Below are positions 23,750-35,732 of a DNA stretch of 64,000 bases, one piece after another. Under the pieces are notes generated by a model. It made no database searches and had not been told where the DNA came from. It was given only the letters and a program-made list of their open reading frames with translations. The first letter of the stretch is position 1. Each line of letters starts with the position of its first letter. The DNA is from Craterostigma plantagineum (taxonomy: Eukaryota; Streptophyta; Magnoliopsida; Lamiales; Linderniaceae). The position numbers and the translations under genes were made by a program. The stretch covers positions 1 to 64,000 of the forward strand of contig JAPQWV010001561.1 of the NCBI GenBank assembly GCA_027422505.1, read 5' to 3'.

Positions 23750-24025
23750 CATCTCGAGCCTCTCAATTAAACTTTCATCCCCACCCTAAAATATAGGGAA
23801 ACTCGAAGAATTTGAAAGGAAATCTTTCTCTCATAACCAAAGTTACCTTCTTCTGACAGATTCACGAGCGGTTGGAGGGTAGTCGAAGAGTCAACCGCCG
23901 CGAAAAATCTCAATTAAATCATTTCCTTTTTCAAGCGCGGCGAAGATAATCTAGTTGCAAGTGCTGTCACCAGCAAGTTTGTTACGGTTCGTTTTCTACT
24001 TGGGTTTTGTTCGCATTCTTCTTCT

Positions 24026-27000
24026 ATGGCAGACGACGGCGAAGTACCTCGGATAAAGCCAGAACCCATCGACGAGACGCTAAAATCAGTGATTGATTTA
24101 TCCTCGGATTCCGAGGATTTGCTGTTGGGTTCTGTTTCGGACGATGGAGAGTCGGCGCCGGAGCGTAAGAGGTCTCGTATTTCGGGTCGAGGGATGGATG
24201 TGGTTTTACCAGCCGGGTTTTTAGACCCTCTGCCGATTTCAAGAAAGGCGACGGCGGCGACGGCGCTGTCACCTTCTCAGCCTGCGCCGTTAAGGGTTGT
24301 CGAGGCGGTGAAAAGTGAACGGAAGCAGTTTTGGAAAGCTGGGGACTATGAAGTGGTTGGCGGCAGTGATTGGGGCTCAAACTCTGGTAACTTCTTCTTC
24401 TTTTTTTTTTTTTTTTTTTTTTTTTTTTCTGGCTATTTTTTTTTCTGGGTTAATTTTCTGGCTATTTTATCATGCATGTAGTAGACTAGTGCTTGGTTTA
24501 TTCTTTCGTTGGATGTTAAAGTAGATTTAGGACTGTACTTTATCGATTGCACAAAGTTCTCTGTTTTGCTTTCTTCGTGATAAGGTATTTGAATGTCTTG
24601 AACTCGATTAATATTTTGTCGACTCTTTTGCACAAAACTCAGGTGGTATGGATCATGTTAGAGTGCACCCAAGATTTCTGCATTCGAATGCTACAAGTCA
24701 TAAATGGGTTCTTGGAGGTAAAAAAGAAAGTTTTAATTGAAAATATAGTTGCCGTTGTATTTCATTTGGTTATGCGATAGTGTCAAGTTCTTTTTTCTCA
24801 TTGTTGTCTTTCTCTCTTACAGCTTTTGCTGAGCTATTGGACAATTCTTTGGATGAGGTAGATGCGGCTTCATATTCTAGTACTTCGCTAATGTGCTAAA
24901 GATTAAACTTATTTCTCTGTGCTGAATATGGACATATAGGTATGCAATGGTGCCACATATGTGAATGTAGATATGGTTAGAAGCAATAAAGATGGGAGCA
25001 AAATGTTGCTAATTGAAGGTATACGACCTTTACCTACTTAATATATGTTAATTTGTGATGGAACCCACAAATGGAAAATATTTACAACTTATCTTTGTTT
25101 ATTTATAATTTGGCATTAATTGTTTTTAGATGATGGTGGTGGGATGGACCCTGATAAAATGCGCCACTGCATGTCCCTTGGATATTCTGCAAAGAGCAAA
25201 ATGGTTGATACTATAGGGCAATGTAAGTTTCATATTTGTTTATTCCCTTTGGAGTTGAAATTTTAAACAGTGGAAACATTTCTTTTTTAGTTATTGTCTT
25301 GAGGTGAATGCTTATTTTGTCAGATGGAAATGGCTTCAAGACAAGCACTATGAGGCTTGGCGCCGATGTTATTGTTTTCTCTCGTTGTCACGGGAAAAAC
25401 GGCAAAAGGTTTCGTTCTCTTAGTAATTAGTTGAATCCTGCCAATTACGTTGTATATACAGACTACAGAGTCAATTTTAGAGATGTTGATGCAATGGTTC
25501 TGATAAGTTGTTTGATCTCAAACTCACTGGTCGGTAAATTTTATTGAATTGATTTCAGCCCAACACAAAGCATTGGGCTGCTATCCTACACCTTCTTGAG
25601 GGAGACAAGAAAAGAAGATATTGTGGTGCCCATGGTTAGTAGTTTGTTTTAGTTGTATAAATATTTAGGCTATTTTATTTATTTCTATTTTTATTGAGAA
25701 GTGCTCATTATGCGTTTTAAAATTTTTTTAAAAGGTTGATTATGAAAGAAAAGGCGGAACTTGGACTAAGATCATTCGGTCATCAGGCAATGACTGGGAA
25801 AGGAATCTTGAGACAATGGTTCAATGGTCACCATTTTCATCGGCATCTGAACTTCTTCAGCAGGTGATTATACGTTTTGCTATCTGCTACTTAACATATT
25901 TTCGTGGTGATGCTTTATTCATCTATCATCATATAAATTCATGCGTAGATGTGAATAAAACAATTCGCTTTTGATTCTTTTCTTGGTCTGCTATCTTATG
26001 TTGGGATTTATTTCCTTGAGCCTGCAGTTCAACCGTATTAAAGATCAAGGCACTAGAATAATAATATACAATCTTTGGGAGGATGATCAAGGGTTGCTTG
26101 AACTTGATTTCGACTCTGATCCTTCTGTAAGATGCTTCTCTACTTTTTGTACATGGGCAAGCACACATATATCTTTATTGTCATGCATTTAGTTTTATCA
26201 TATTGTTAATAGGATATCTCAATTCAAGGCGTCAATAGAGATCCGAAGAACATAGATATGGCTGATAAGTATCCCAACTCCAAGCACTTTCTTACATATC
26301 GACATTCATTAAGGGTAAAATTCTGCAACTGGACTATCGCTTGTATTACTTTTTCATCTTCATTGTTTACTGGTTGGATCAATTAATAAAGTTCAATCTT
26401 CGTTGGAACTATTACTTGTTCATTCATCATTTGCTGGGATATCCTAGGATTTCTTATCGAATAACTCTAGTGACTGAATGTTTTAGACCACACTTTACTA
26501 TAATTCTCCCCAAAAATTGCAGAGTTATGCAGCTATACTTTACCTGAGAATCCCCAATGGATTTCGAGTCATCTTGCGTGGTAAAGATGTGGAGCACCAC
26601 AACATCATTAATGACATGATGATGTCACAAGAGGTCACTTATCGTCCTCACTCTAACGGCGAAGGGGTCCCAAGGGACTGCAATGTAATTATTCTATAGT
26701 ACCGTGCTCTAGATGTTTCTACTCTTGCACTTAATTAATATCGTTTTCTTTTTCTTTTTCTTACAGATGGTTGCTGTAGTTACTATTGGATTCGTCAAGG
26801 ATGCCAAAGATCACATTGATGTCCAGGGATTCAATGTATATCATAGAAATCGTCTTATCAAGGTTGTATCTCCATTCACTGCTATGTATTTGTTTTTAAT
26901 GGTTATGATTCTGTAAGCTCGACAATTATTTCTGGGATTGAATGGAATTTTCGTTTCCAGCCATTTTGGAGACTTTGGCACGCTCCTGGTAGTGACGGCC

Positions 27001-28585
27001 GTGGAGTAATAGGTAAATTTTATCTTTTCTCCTATTATTAATTCTTTCTTTGCATACTCTAAGTAGAATCATTACATGTGTTTTTTCTTCCTCTTGAAGG
27101 TGTGCTAGAAGCCAATTTCATCGAACCTGCCCATGACAAGCAAGGCTTCGAGCGAACTACTGTTCTTGCTAGACTCGAGACACGATTGATACAAATGCAA
27201 AAGACTTACTGGTGTGTTTTATCTGTTTTTAATTTGTCTGGCTTTCTTTCATAGTTCTCAGTATTTGTTTTTAGTTTCGATTGTTGAGTTTGCACTTTTG
27301 GTTTATCAGGTCTACTAACTGTCACAAAATTGGATATGCTCCCCGACGCAAGAAGGCTCCCGAACAAGGTAAGGAATCAGTCCTTTTGTCATAAGTTTCT
27401 ATCAAACCAAAATAAACACTTCTTATGATCAAATGAAAAAAGGAAAAAGATGAAAAGGACGAAATATTGTCTATCTTCAGTGTTTCAATCACAGTCCAAG
27501 TCATCGAGTAAGCGACAAGCCAATGGGGATTTGAAATTCAAGGAAGCTGTAAGGACGCCGACAGAGCACATGTCCTACGTTGAAACTTCATCATCATCTT
27601 TGGAAGAAGATAAGTCCAACGACGTTCAAATGCAAATTGTAGTTGCAAGAAGCGAACCCAATGGCCCGCCCTTGTCCCCAAAGGAAAGGACAAAGGATAG
27701 ATCGAAGAAGTCAATGAGGCGAAGTTCACTTGGACATGGAACTGCTACTCCTATCGAGCCCTTAAATGCAGCGCGAAGTTTGAGATCATGGGTAATATTT
27801 CTTTGTTTGCCTCTAGGTGTAGTTAGGCGCTCCACTTTTGAAATCTACACCATATTTGGAACCCAATCTTTTATGGTCTTTTCAAAATAGAAATATCATA
27901 TAGTTCCCAACCCTTTTATATTTTATTGCACATTAAATCACAAATCTCTGTAGTTGTCTCTAACAACCAACCTCTCTGTCTCAGAACAGCTCTAACCCCA
28001 GTCGTAGCAGAAAATGGTAAGATATGAGAGGAGTGAAAAAGTATTATATGTGTCTTTGATTAATGTATAAATGTTTCTCCATTGCATTTATGCTCGGGAC
28101 ACTTTCACATTTTGTGGGCATATCTTTTAGTTCTTTTGTCAGACTCACATTAGCTGCTTAAGGGCGTTTTTGGACCCCAAGTTGTCTGTGGTAAATAGCC
28201 AAATGCTAATCCATTTTCTTCAAACCTTATTGATTTGCTTGCACTTAAATTTGGTTGTTCGGATCCATTTTTGAAATTATGCAACAAAACAGAGATTTAT
28301 GTTTACGGCGGCTTTTCTGATGATACAAGAATTTATGTAGTATATATGTATATATAAATAATTCAGTTCATGAATCCTTTTCGGGTTTTGCTGGTGCTTG
28401 GCAGGAGAAGGGCCTTAACAGTGTAAAGCCCATGGCATCAAGTGATAACTGCATAGCCTGCCCAGGCTTGAATGGGGTGATTAGCCTCATGAGAGAAGAG
28501 AACGACCGCTTGAGAGAAGAGAATAGGCAATTGAGAGAAGAGAATAGCCTCTTGAAGACGACGTACTACTCATTTCTTTGCCTAA

Positions 28586-28626
<41 letters not shown>

Positions 28627-29125
28627 TGTTGGCTAAATTATGTATTTTTTTTGGATCAAAGGTCGGAGAATGAGACTCATGCGACGGTCAGCGAACTGCT
28701 CGACGAGCTGCTCAATGAGAAGGAACAGCGTGCTGCTCGTGAAGCTGAGGTGAATGATCACTTTAAGAAATTTCAAGATTTTTTAGCCATTGATGATAGT
28801 TTTAAGTTATGGTCTTTGTTCCTTTGCATGAACTGAGCAGATTCAGCAATTGAAAGCACAGATTGAGGAGCAAAGGAAAGGGCAGATGAGCCTTGTGGAA
28901 ACACTTTCTGAGGAGAGACGGCGAAATAGCATTGCTGACGAGGAACAGAGAGCTAAAATGAAGGTGTGGAGATTTGAAATAGAAAGTTTTTCGTAAGATT
29001 TGAGGAATATTTTAAGGAAATATATTGTAGTTTTGACATGACTGCAGGTGGCATCAAGCACCATGAATGATCTTTTGAACAAGCTGAAGGTTTTGGAGAA
29101 GATGGGTAATGGTGGTGGTGCATGA
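24026..29125 (+). CDS. MORC family GHKL ATPase
   Basis: Plant MORC proteins are nuclear ATPases that compact chromatin and help RNA-directed gene silencing and immunity. Twenty coding exons close in frame to 790 residues: 24026-24386, 24643-24717, 24823-24857, 24940-25018, 25130-25222, 25324-25408, 25559-25634, 25735-25863, 26028-26126, 26213-26314, 26523-26684, 26767-26862, 26961-27012, 27100-27211, 27310-27368, 27481-27791, 28405-28562, 28662-28749, 28841-28963 and 29048-29125. The N-terminus has a SUMO-type IKPE motif. The GHKL motifs are ELLDNSLDE (Asn153), DDGGGMDP (about 184-191) and GQYGNGFKTS (from 213). An S5-like region follows, then a Ser/Lys-rich linker and a C-terminal coiled coil of REEN repeats. 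It resembles the Arabidopsis MORC4/MORC7 type, but the paralogue is not settled by eye. Confidence 0.93.
24404..24428. repeat. Poly-T tract in MORC intron 1
   Basis: About 25 T residues lie just after the exon 1 donor. Frames running through the tract are artefacts. Confidence 0.85.
27985..28016 (+). other. Candidate alternative (frame-breaking) exon of MORC
   Basis: Strong splice signals, CTGTCTCAG before and GGTAAGA after, bracket 32 bases coding NSSNPSRSRKW in the frame of the preceding exon. Including it shifts the next exon into a stop after seven codons, and retaining its intron stops at once. The main model therefore skips it. It may serve as a poison exon or give a shortened protein without the coiled coil. 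Confidence 0.35.
28588..28616. repeat. (TA)n microsatellite in a MORC intron
   Basis: About 14 TA dinucleotides lie in the intron 28563-28661. Confidence 0.8.
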
Positions 29126-29519
29126 GAGAGATTTTATATGTGAATCTTCTGTTCTGTTAAATGTTTTGGAAGATGGGCAGTTATTTCAATCATTTGTTTT
29201 TCTGGATTACTATTCACCGCTCTTTTTTTTCTATTCACCGCCCTCTTTTTTCTAGTCACCGCCCTTTAAAGGGCTGAAAAAAAATACAATTTTGCCCTTT
29301 TGAATATAAATTTCTATTTAAAGTCATTTTTTCAGGCATCACTTTACATATCGCAATCACACATCCAAATTAGACTCAAACATAATAAAAATTAGCAATT
29401 ACAAATCGCAATGGATCGACGACGGAGAAAAGGGACAAGGCAAAGGAAATGGTCTATTGGCACTCGTAAAATTAGTTCGTACGCAGATACATGGATCGGA
29501 TTCGCTTGAAAAAAAAAAC

Positions 29520-29735
29520 CCAGCCGAAATTTTCACAAAGTCCGGTCGGAAAACAATTTCGGCCGCACCTTGTGGGGGCCAAAAAGTTGTTCTGCCGGCG
29601 CTATTCCAGCCGAAATCTTAGGTCGGCCGGAACAGCGATGACCGAAATCTGGTTTCGGCCCTCTCATGCAGGGCCGAAAATATGGTTCGGCCGCCTCTAA
29701 ATGTGGCCGAAATTTCTGTTCGGTCGCTTTATTTT
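29520..29735. repeat. CpG-rich subterminal repeats, left side of the MULE
   Basis: TTTCGGCCG, CGGCCGAAA and relatives (GTCGGCCGG, GGGCCGAAA) recur roughly every 20-30 bp. Composition is far more GC-rich than the neighbouring DNA. The set is mirrored at 31735-32020. Confidence 0.8.
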
Positions 29736-31667
29736 ATTTTTTTCATACGAGGAGAGGGAAGTCCACATCCCGGAGGATTTTATCGGCGACGGGGTAAACT
29801 ACAACGAACATTTTCGCAGAGGAGGACGATTTTCGACCGACGTGGAAGCCATTAAATGGGTGAAAGGCGTCGCTATTGCTCTTGGTTTCGAGGTGATTAT
29901 TTCGTTGGATAAGAAATGCGGTACGAAAAAATTGATTAGATGTTCTCGTGGAGAACGTTATAGAGGCAACGAGGATGAATTGGAGAGGCGGTCGAAGTCT
30001 AACAAGTGCAGGTGTCCGTCTGTAGTCATAGCCCATGAGGATCCAGTTACTAGGGAATGGTACATTCGTACGGGCCCACCCGAGAAATCCGTGCACAATC
30101 ATCCTCTGATACAGTATCCCGAGGAACACCGGCAGACGGGTGGTTTAAGCAGCCAGACAAAGAAGGTCGTAGAGGAAATGACTGTTGCGCAAGCGAAACC
30201 AGCTACCTTTCAGCGATGAGGGCTCGACACGTAGAAGATAACGCGACGATCCGACATATATATAATTATAGAGATCGTTTGAAGAAGGACTATTCTGAGG
30301 ACCGAGACGTGGTGAGGCAGTTGATGCACCAGGCGACACAGCCGGATATTATGTCCAAGCCCTGGGAGACGAGGAGACTAATGCGCTGACACATGTCTTT
30401 CTCGCACACCCGGGCTCACTTGCACTAGTGAGGACGTATCCGTACTTTATTGGGATTGACTCTACGTACAAGACGAATAGGTATAAGATGCCTCTAGTTG
30501 AGATTATAGGGATGACTCCCTGTAATCACAACTTCATGTGTGGGTTTGCCGTTATGGAGGACGAGACGGAGAGAAGTTATGGGTGGGTGTTGCAGTCTCT
30601 TCGGGATATTCTGGGCCTAGGTGTCTACCCTTCAACGATTGTGACCGATCGTGAGTTGGGCCTTCTTCGACCCGTACAGAACGTATTTCCGCATTCTCAT
30701 CATCTGTTGTGCACGTGGCATATTTATATATACGTGGAGAACAAAGTTTATTGGATGACGGGGAAGAACAAAAAGATCGCAGCTCACTTAAAGCATAAGG
30801 CCTGGAAGGCAGTCGTGGAAGCTCCGACAATAGACGAATACGAGCAGGCAGTGACTGACATGCGTTTGCGTTGGGTAGCCGACTCCGCTATCATCCAGTA
30901 CGTTGAGCAGACATGGTTGGTGCATAAGGAGAAGTTCGCAAAAGTTTGGACGAACCATGTGCTTCATTTCGGGAACACCACTACATGTCGTGTGGAGAGT
31001 GCTCACAGCGAGCTGAGGCAATGGCTGAACTCCGCCACTGGGTCTCTTGACTGTGTGGGTGAACGTGCACGAGCAGATTCAGAACCAGCTGAATCGCATC
31101 AGAAAGGTAAATTAACTATCATTACGGGATAAACAAAATCCTTATCTAATAATTTTTTATGTTGACATACAGACACTGGAGGAGTCCCGCTCGAAACGAC
31201 CTATTGGAAAATCAGGATTTCCATTCCACACGATATTGTACAGAGTTTCACACCATGCAATATCGATAATGGGAACTGAGTTGGGGCGTGCCAAAGAGTT
31301 GTCAGATGAGGTTTACTCCGCGTGCGGATGTGTGGTACGACGTACGCACGAGCTCCCATGTGCATGCGAGATTCAGCAATGTGTCGACAACAACTACCCA
31401 GTTGCTGCAGACTGCTTGCACGGCTTCTGGAGGACACTCACGATCGGCGAGGGAGTAACTTCCGATATTTCTGATCGGGATTACTTATACGACCTCATGC
31501 GTGAGGCAGAAGGCCACGATCCACATATATGGACTGAGAAGCAGCCGCTCGCTGCCCCCTCTCCTCCTCCCGTTCTCTACGAACGAATGCGTCAACGCCA
31601 TGCGTCCCCGTGGGACGCTCTCCAGATCCCTCCAAAGGGGAGGGGGTCTACTGCTCCCTCCAAGTAG
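29701..31667 (+). pseudogene. MULE transposase with SWIM zinc finger, frame-broken
   Basis: The family cuts and rejoins DNA at MULE ends through an RNase-H-fold DDE core. The N-terminal DNA-binding region runs to about 30210. The catalytic core follows, with IGIDSTYKTNRYKMPL (first Asp), IVTDRELGLL (second Asp), HHLLCTWH, and RVESAHSELRQWL (Glu). A CCHC-like SWIM finger near 31324-31384 reads CGCVVRRTHELPCACEI. Three single-base frame breaks are needed to follow the family alignment: near 30205-30215, 30335-30345 and 31050-31060. An intron of about 60 bp (31109 to about 31171) follows RIRK. Either the gene is dead, or the assembly has small indels. It is otherwise close to full length. Confidence 0.8.
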
Positions 31668-31734
31668 GGACTTCCCACCACTCGTCTGCAATTAAATATT
31701 TATTTTAATAAAAAAATATAAAATATTCCAACCG

Positions 31735-32020
31735 AACAGTAATTTCGGCCGCCTAGAGAGGCAGCCGAAAGTGATTCTCCGCCGGCGCAGTCCCGGCCGA
31801 TTGGCAAAGTCGGCCGGACAGAGCTGACCGAACTCATATTTCGGCCGTACTTGGCACGATCGAAACGTGATTTCGGTCGGCCAAGTGACGGCTGCAACAC
31901 GATTTTGGTCGTAACTGTCACAGCCGAAATTGTGTTTCGGCCGTCACTTGGCCGACCGAAATCACGTTTCGGCCGTGCCGAGTTTCGGCCATAATTTTCG
32001 TTAGATCGGCCGTTTTTTCA
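31735..32020. repeat. CpG-rich subterminal repeats, right side of the MULE
   Basis: At least ten TTTCGGCCG/CGGCCGAAA-type words occur, several as inverted pairs, for example GATTTCGGTCGGCC and GGCCGACCGAAATC. They mirror the left block and are candidate transposase-binding or methylation-rich sites. Confidence 0.8.
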
Positions 32021-32351
32021 GCCTGTTCCGACCCGTGTTCGACAATCCATCTAGTACGAATAATTTTATGAGAATTTGCTTACCAGTCGTGACAACAGAC
32101 CATTTCCCTTTCCCTGTCCCTGTCGGCGATCCATTGCGATTTGAGTATTCTCTGTTTTTTGTCTGATTTGGATGTATGATTTGAAAAGTGTTGTGGGGAA
32201 AAAGACTTTAAATAGAAATTTTTACTGTTTATTATAGTTTATTCTTTTTAAATTAATTTAAATAACATAAGGGCAAAAACGTCTTTTTCTAGCCCTTTAG
32301 GGGGCGGTAACAAGTAAAAAGGGACGGTAAATAGTAACTCCCTTTGTTTTT

Positions 32352-32674
32352 TGTTATTAAGAAAACTATAGGGTTTGTTTGGTAACCATGCTGAATCTCT
32401 TCCCATTTTGTAAAACTCCTCTCTCATGAAAAGTTTCTGTTACGCTGTATTTCGATTGGGTCCTATTATTCACACCCCCTGTCCTTTATACCACTCTTTA
32501 CACCAACCGAACACATTTGTAATAATATTAAATAATCACATGATTCAACAATAATTATTCTAATAACTTATTTTCCATTAAATAAATAACAACAATTATT
32601 CTAATAACTTAATTTCCATTAGATAAATAATATTAATTATGGACTATTAAAAATTTTTAATAAGTTATTTCAAC
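32352..32674. other. AT-rich intergenic
   Basis: The short direct repeat ACAACAATTATTCTAATAAC appears near 32549 and 32590. Nothing else is recognised. Confidence 0.4.
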
Positions 32675-33344
32675 TAGAGCTGCGGGTATTGGCGGGCCGG
32701 GCCAGGTCGTCCCGCAGCCTTCGAAAGCCCAGGGGCAAAAATCGCCACCTGCGCCGCTCTTTTGACGGGCGGGGCGGACCAGCACGCGGACGTGGGTCGG
32801 ATTGACAGCTCTTATTTTAATCAATGGCACATTGATTGATATAGTAAATAATTATTTTTAATGTAATGCTCCTTATATTAATCTCCTAACTTCCATGTTA
32901 ACTTAAAAATATAAATATCAATATCAATCCCCGTTGTAGACGGGGATATTTTAAATACTAAAATACTCTATTTATATTATAATGTATGTTTAGAGCAATA
33001 TTGAAATTTTTTAATCATAATTTGATAATATTTTAGAGAAATTAAATAGCAAAAACCCTTTTTCATATTTTCAATAGTTTATTACCTACATAATCGTTTT
33101 GACCTGTAAAAAATTTTAGTTTTTATATTAAATAATATATGTATAATAAATTTTTAGGTTTTTTATATGTTCTAATTACAATTTTAAGTGAAATAAGTTT
33201 AATAAAATAAACAAATATTATTAAAGAGTTATGATTAAATTATTGGTAGTTTCGAACTAAAATTCTTCCTTTTTTTTTTCATATTTTCCTCTTTTCTTTT
33301 ATTTTTCTCTATTTTTTCCTCTTTTCTTTTATTCTTTTCTATAT

Positions 33345-33377
<33 letters not shown>

Positions 33378-33450
33378 TTCTGGCGGGATAAGCTGGGCCA
33401 GTCCGCGCGCTTCGACACGGCCCGCCCTGATGGCCCGTTTGACAAATCTA
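32675..33450. mobile_element. Probable non-autonomous hAT element
   Basis: The left end TAGAGCTGCGGGTATTGGCG runs into GGCGGGCCGGGCC. The right end on the minus strand, TAGATTTGTCAAACGGGCC, runs into GGGCGGGCC. GC-rich GGCGGGCC termini around an AT-rich core are a known plant hAT style. The possible 8-bp flanks (ATTTCAAC and GTTTGAAT) match poorly. A poly-T tract lies at about 33347-33375. Confidence 0.5.
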
Positions 33451-33749
33451 GTTTGAATTATACAAGCTTAAATAAATTTTTATTTCAAAGTTAAAATACA
33501 AATTAAATACTTATTAACATTAAAAAGCCTTGCAAGTATTTATTTAATGTCACTTTACATATTAATTACATTATTAACATTAAAACTCCTTTTTCCCTTG
33601 TTATATGAGGTATATAATTGGTAATAATTAATGTTTACTCTAGATATTAATTAGGGGTGCAAATAGAAAAAGAGGGGTGCCAATAGAATTACCCATTTTG
33701 ATATTGAAGTTGCGTTGCGTGTAACAGAAAAATGGAGAAATATATTTTT

Positions 33750-34090
33750 GTTTTGTTTTTCTGTTGTTCTAATTATAAACTTAAGCCTCAAGGCTTGGGG
33801 TAAATTGTCAAATTTTGACTGTCAATGCAAATTAATTTAAAATTAAAAATACTAAATTTTTTATTTTACGTATAAAATTAAGCCTCAAGGTTGGGGGTAA
33901 ATTGTCAAATTTAGACGGTCAATTTAAATTATTTTAAAAAATATAAAATTATTAATTTGAATTAATTTTTGTTTTGTTTCTCTGTTGTTCTAATTATAAT
34001 ATTAAGCCTCAAGGCTTGCGGTAAATTCTCAAATTTAAACTGTCAATTTAAATTAATTTAAAATAAAAATATTAAATTTAAAGAAAAATC
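33750..34090. repeat. Three tandem ~110-bp repeats
   Basis: The word TTAAGCCTCAAGGCTTGGGG followed by TAAATTGTCAAATTT and CTGTCAATTTAAATTA occurs at about 33781, 33882 and 34002. The function is unknown. Confidence 0.8.
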
Positions 34091-34808
34091 ACCTACTACA
34101 TTTTCTATTATATATTCAAATTTTACGCCTCTATTATATAGCAAACACGTATTTGAGTGTGCAAAATTACTAGTTTTGTTTATTATACTCCCTCTAACTT
34201 TAAATATAAGACGTTTAAAGAAATTGCAGGTATATTAATAAATTGTAAACTCCCCATTATATCCTTAATTAATTGGTTTATCCTTAGGTAAGATGAGAGG
34301 TAAAGCTGGAAATATAAGTTATTTTTCTTGAAAATAGTAAACCGACTTGTTTTTAAAAACAAAAGAAAGATGCGTAAAACGACATGTATTTAAAATCAAC
34401 TATATATTTCTTTAGTCAACCAAATGTGTTAGACCAAGTTGTTGGGCTAACCGAGTTTGGCCTACGAGTTAGAGGAAATCGGTTCTTTTCCACAGCATTT
34501 GTAATAACAGCAGCATTTCAAATATTTTCTTCTCTCTCTTGCCAACTAAGATGATCAATAGATATTTTTGCAACTCTTCGTCAATCAAACTGTTACGAAA
34601 AAATAGATTAGTTTGAGACTCTCGCTGCACAATAAACAAAGGAAATATTATAGTTAATTGCAAACTCATGATCAGAAATGTTTCGTCTCCACAGATATCT
34701 GAATAGCCGTAGTAAGAACCAACCAAATAAACAGGTGTTATTTTAAAGAACAAACTCGTCATGAATTCGTGATGAGCAACCTAGGATTCTACGATGCTGA
34801 AAGCTATC
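34091..34808. other. Intergenic with a decayed Stowaway-like end
   Basis: TACTCCCTCTAACTTTAAAT near 34185 resembles a Stowaway terminus, and AAACGACATGTATTTAAAAT near 34377 may be the degraded opposite end. The rest, to 34808, has no recognised gene. Confidence 0.35.
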
Positions 34809-35732
34809 TGCTAGGAATCATGAATGAAAACAATTCAGATTAATAGTTTTGGTAATTGAGCTAAACTGGATTACCGGATAAACATAAGAGAAATCGGAAC
34901 ACGTAGCAATATAATCACATGAATAAAACCGGATCAAGACTGGATATTGAAAAGAGACTAAAGACCGGATCACTGATACTGGATGTGCCACGCTGGACAG
35001 AACTCAAATAGAGCTAAGGGAAGACAATGGCGAATGATCAATGCAATGTTGACAGATAGAGCCAAGGTAAAGTCTAGTCAAGCCAAATAAGAAATAAAGT
35101 AAAATACACAGGGGAATTGCTACAAAGACCGGGCAGACCCATTTTGAGTAAAAACAATTAATGCACTTCTGGGGTACAGTCGTATCCCACAACGGCTACA
35201 ACTTCAAACATCAACTATAAACAAGAGAGAAGACAAGCTCAAGGCAAGACACTTACTAAGAGAGATCAACAGAACAAACAGATCAAAGAGCTCAAAAAGC
35301 AACGAAAGAAAGAGTTCTAGCTCTCGAGCAAAAAGTGCTTAGGTGTTATCCTCACCGTCTTCAGACCAAATCTGTTATAATTGAGTATTCTCAAGGGACT
35401 GTAAAAAACTCTTGAAAGTAGGCGGACTGTGTTAGTCTAGCTAAGAAGGTTGTGCAACATGGGTTGTAAGACCGCGTCTTCTAGTGGTGCCTTCCTTGCG
35501 AGGAAGAAAGGGAGACGTAGGAGATCTTTACTCCGAACTTCCAGAAACAAATCTGTGTCTTTCACTAACACACACGCACACATCATATATCCATCCGGTC
35601 TTGGTTCAAAACCGACCGGTCTGCTTCCGCACAAGTCACTTCACGAATATCAAGCACCAGTATCTAACCGTAACTGGTTACGAAAAGTAGCAAGTGTTTA
35701 TTCACCCTCTGAACACATAACCTATCCTAACA
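34809..35732 (+). mobile_element. Solo LTR (TGCTAG..CCTAACA family), copy 1
   Basis: The 924-bp unit opens TGCTAGGAATC and ends TATCCTAACA. It is flanked by CTATC (34804-34808) and CTATT (35733-35737), a 5-bp duplication with one mismatch. It matches the copies at 44250-45255, 44068-46059 (reversed) and 52298-53180 (reversed). No retroelement gene lies next to it, so it is read as a solo LTR. The 113-residue frame at 35450-35791 lies within it and is not taken as a gene. Confidence 0.65.

Larger units (their letters stand above)
29202..32342 (+). mobile_element. MULE (Mutator-like) transposon with transposase
   Basis: Perfect 9-bp duplications TTTGTTTTT (29193-29201 and 32343-32351) bracket a 3.1-kb element. 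The low complexity of the duplicated word weakens this point a little. The left end reads CTGGATTACTATTCACCGCT, with three tandem CACCGCYCTTTTTT words. The right end on the minus strand reads GGAGTTACTATTTACCGTCC, with two such words. About 100 bp of subterminal AT-rich sequence also matches between the ends (TTTCTATTTAAAGTC). Inside is a transposase broken by frameshifts, flanked by CpG-rich subterminal repeats. It begins 77 bp after the MORC stop, so it probably lies in or next to the MORC 3' UTR. Confidence 0.85.

Noticed and set aside
24024..24380. 118-residue Pro-rich frame opposite MORC exon 1
   Set aside because: It is the antisense shadow of a coding exon with higher GC, with no family features.
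30552..30830. Antisense frames over the MULE transposase
   Set aside because: They are shadows of the transposase coding strand.
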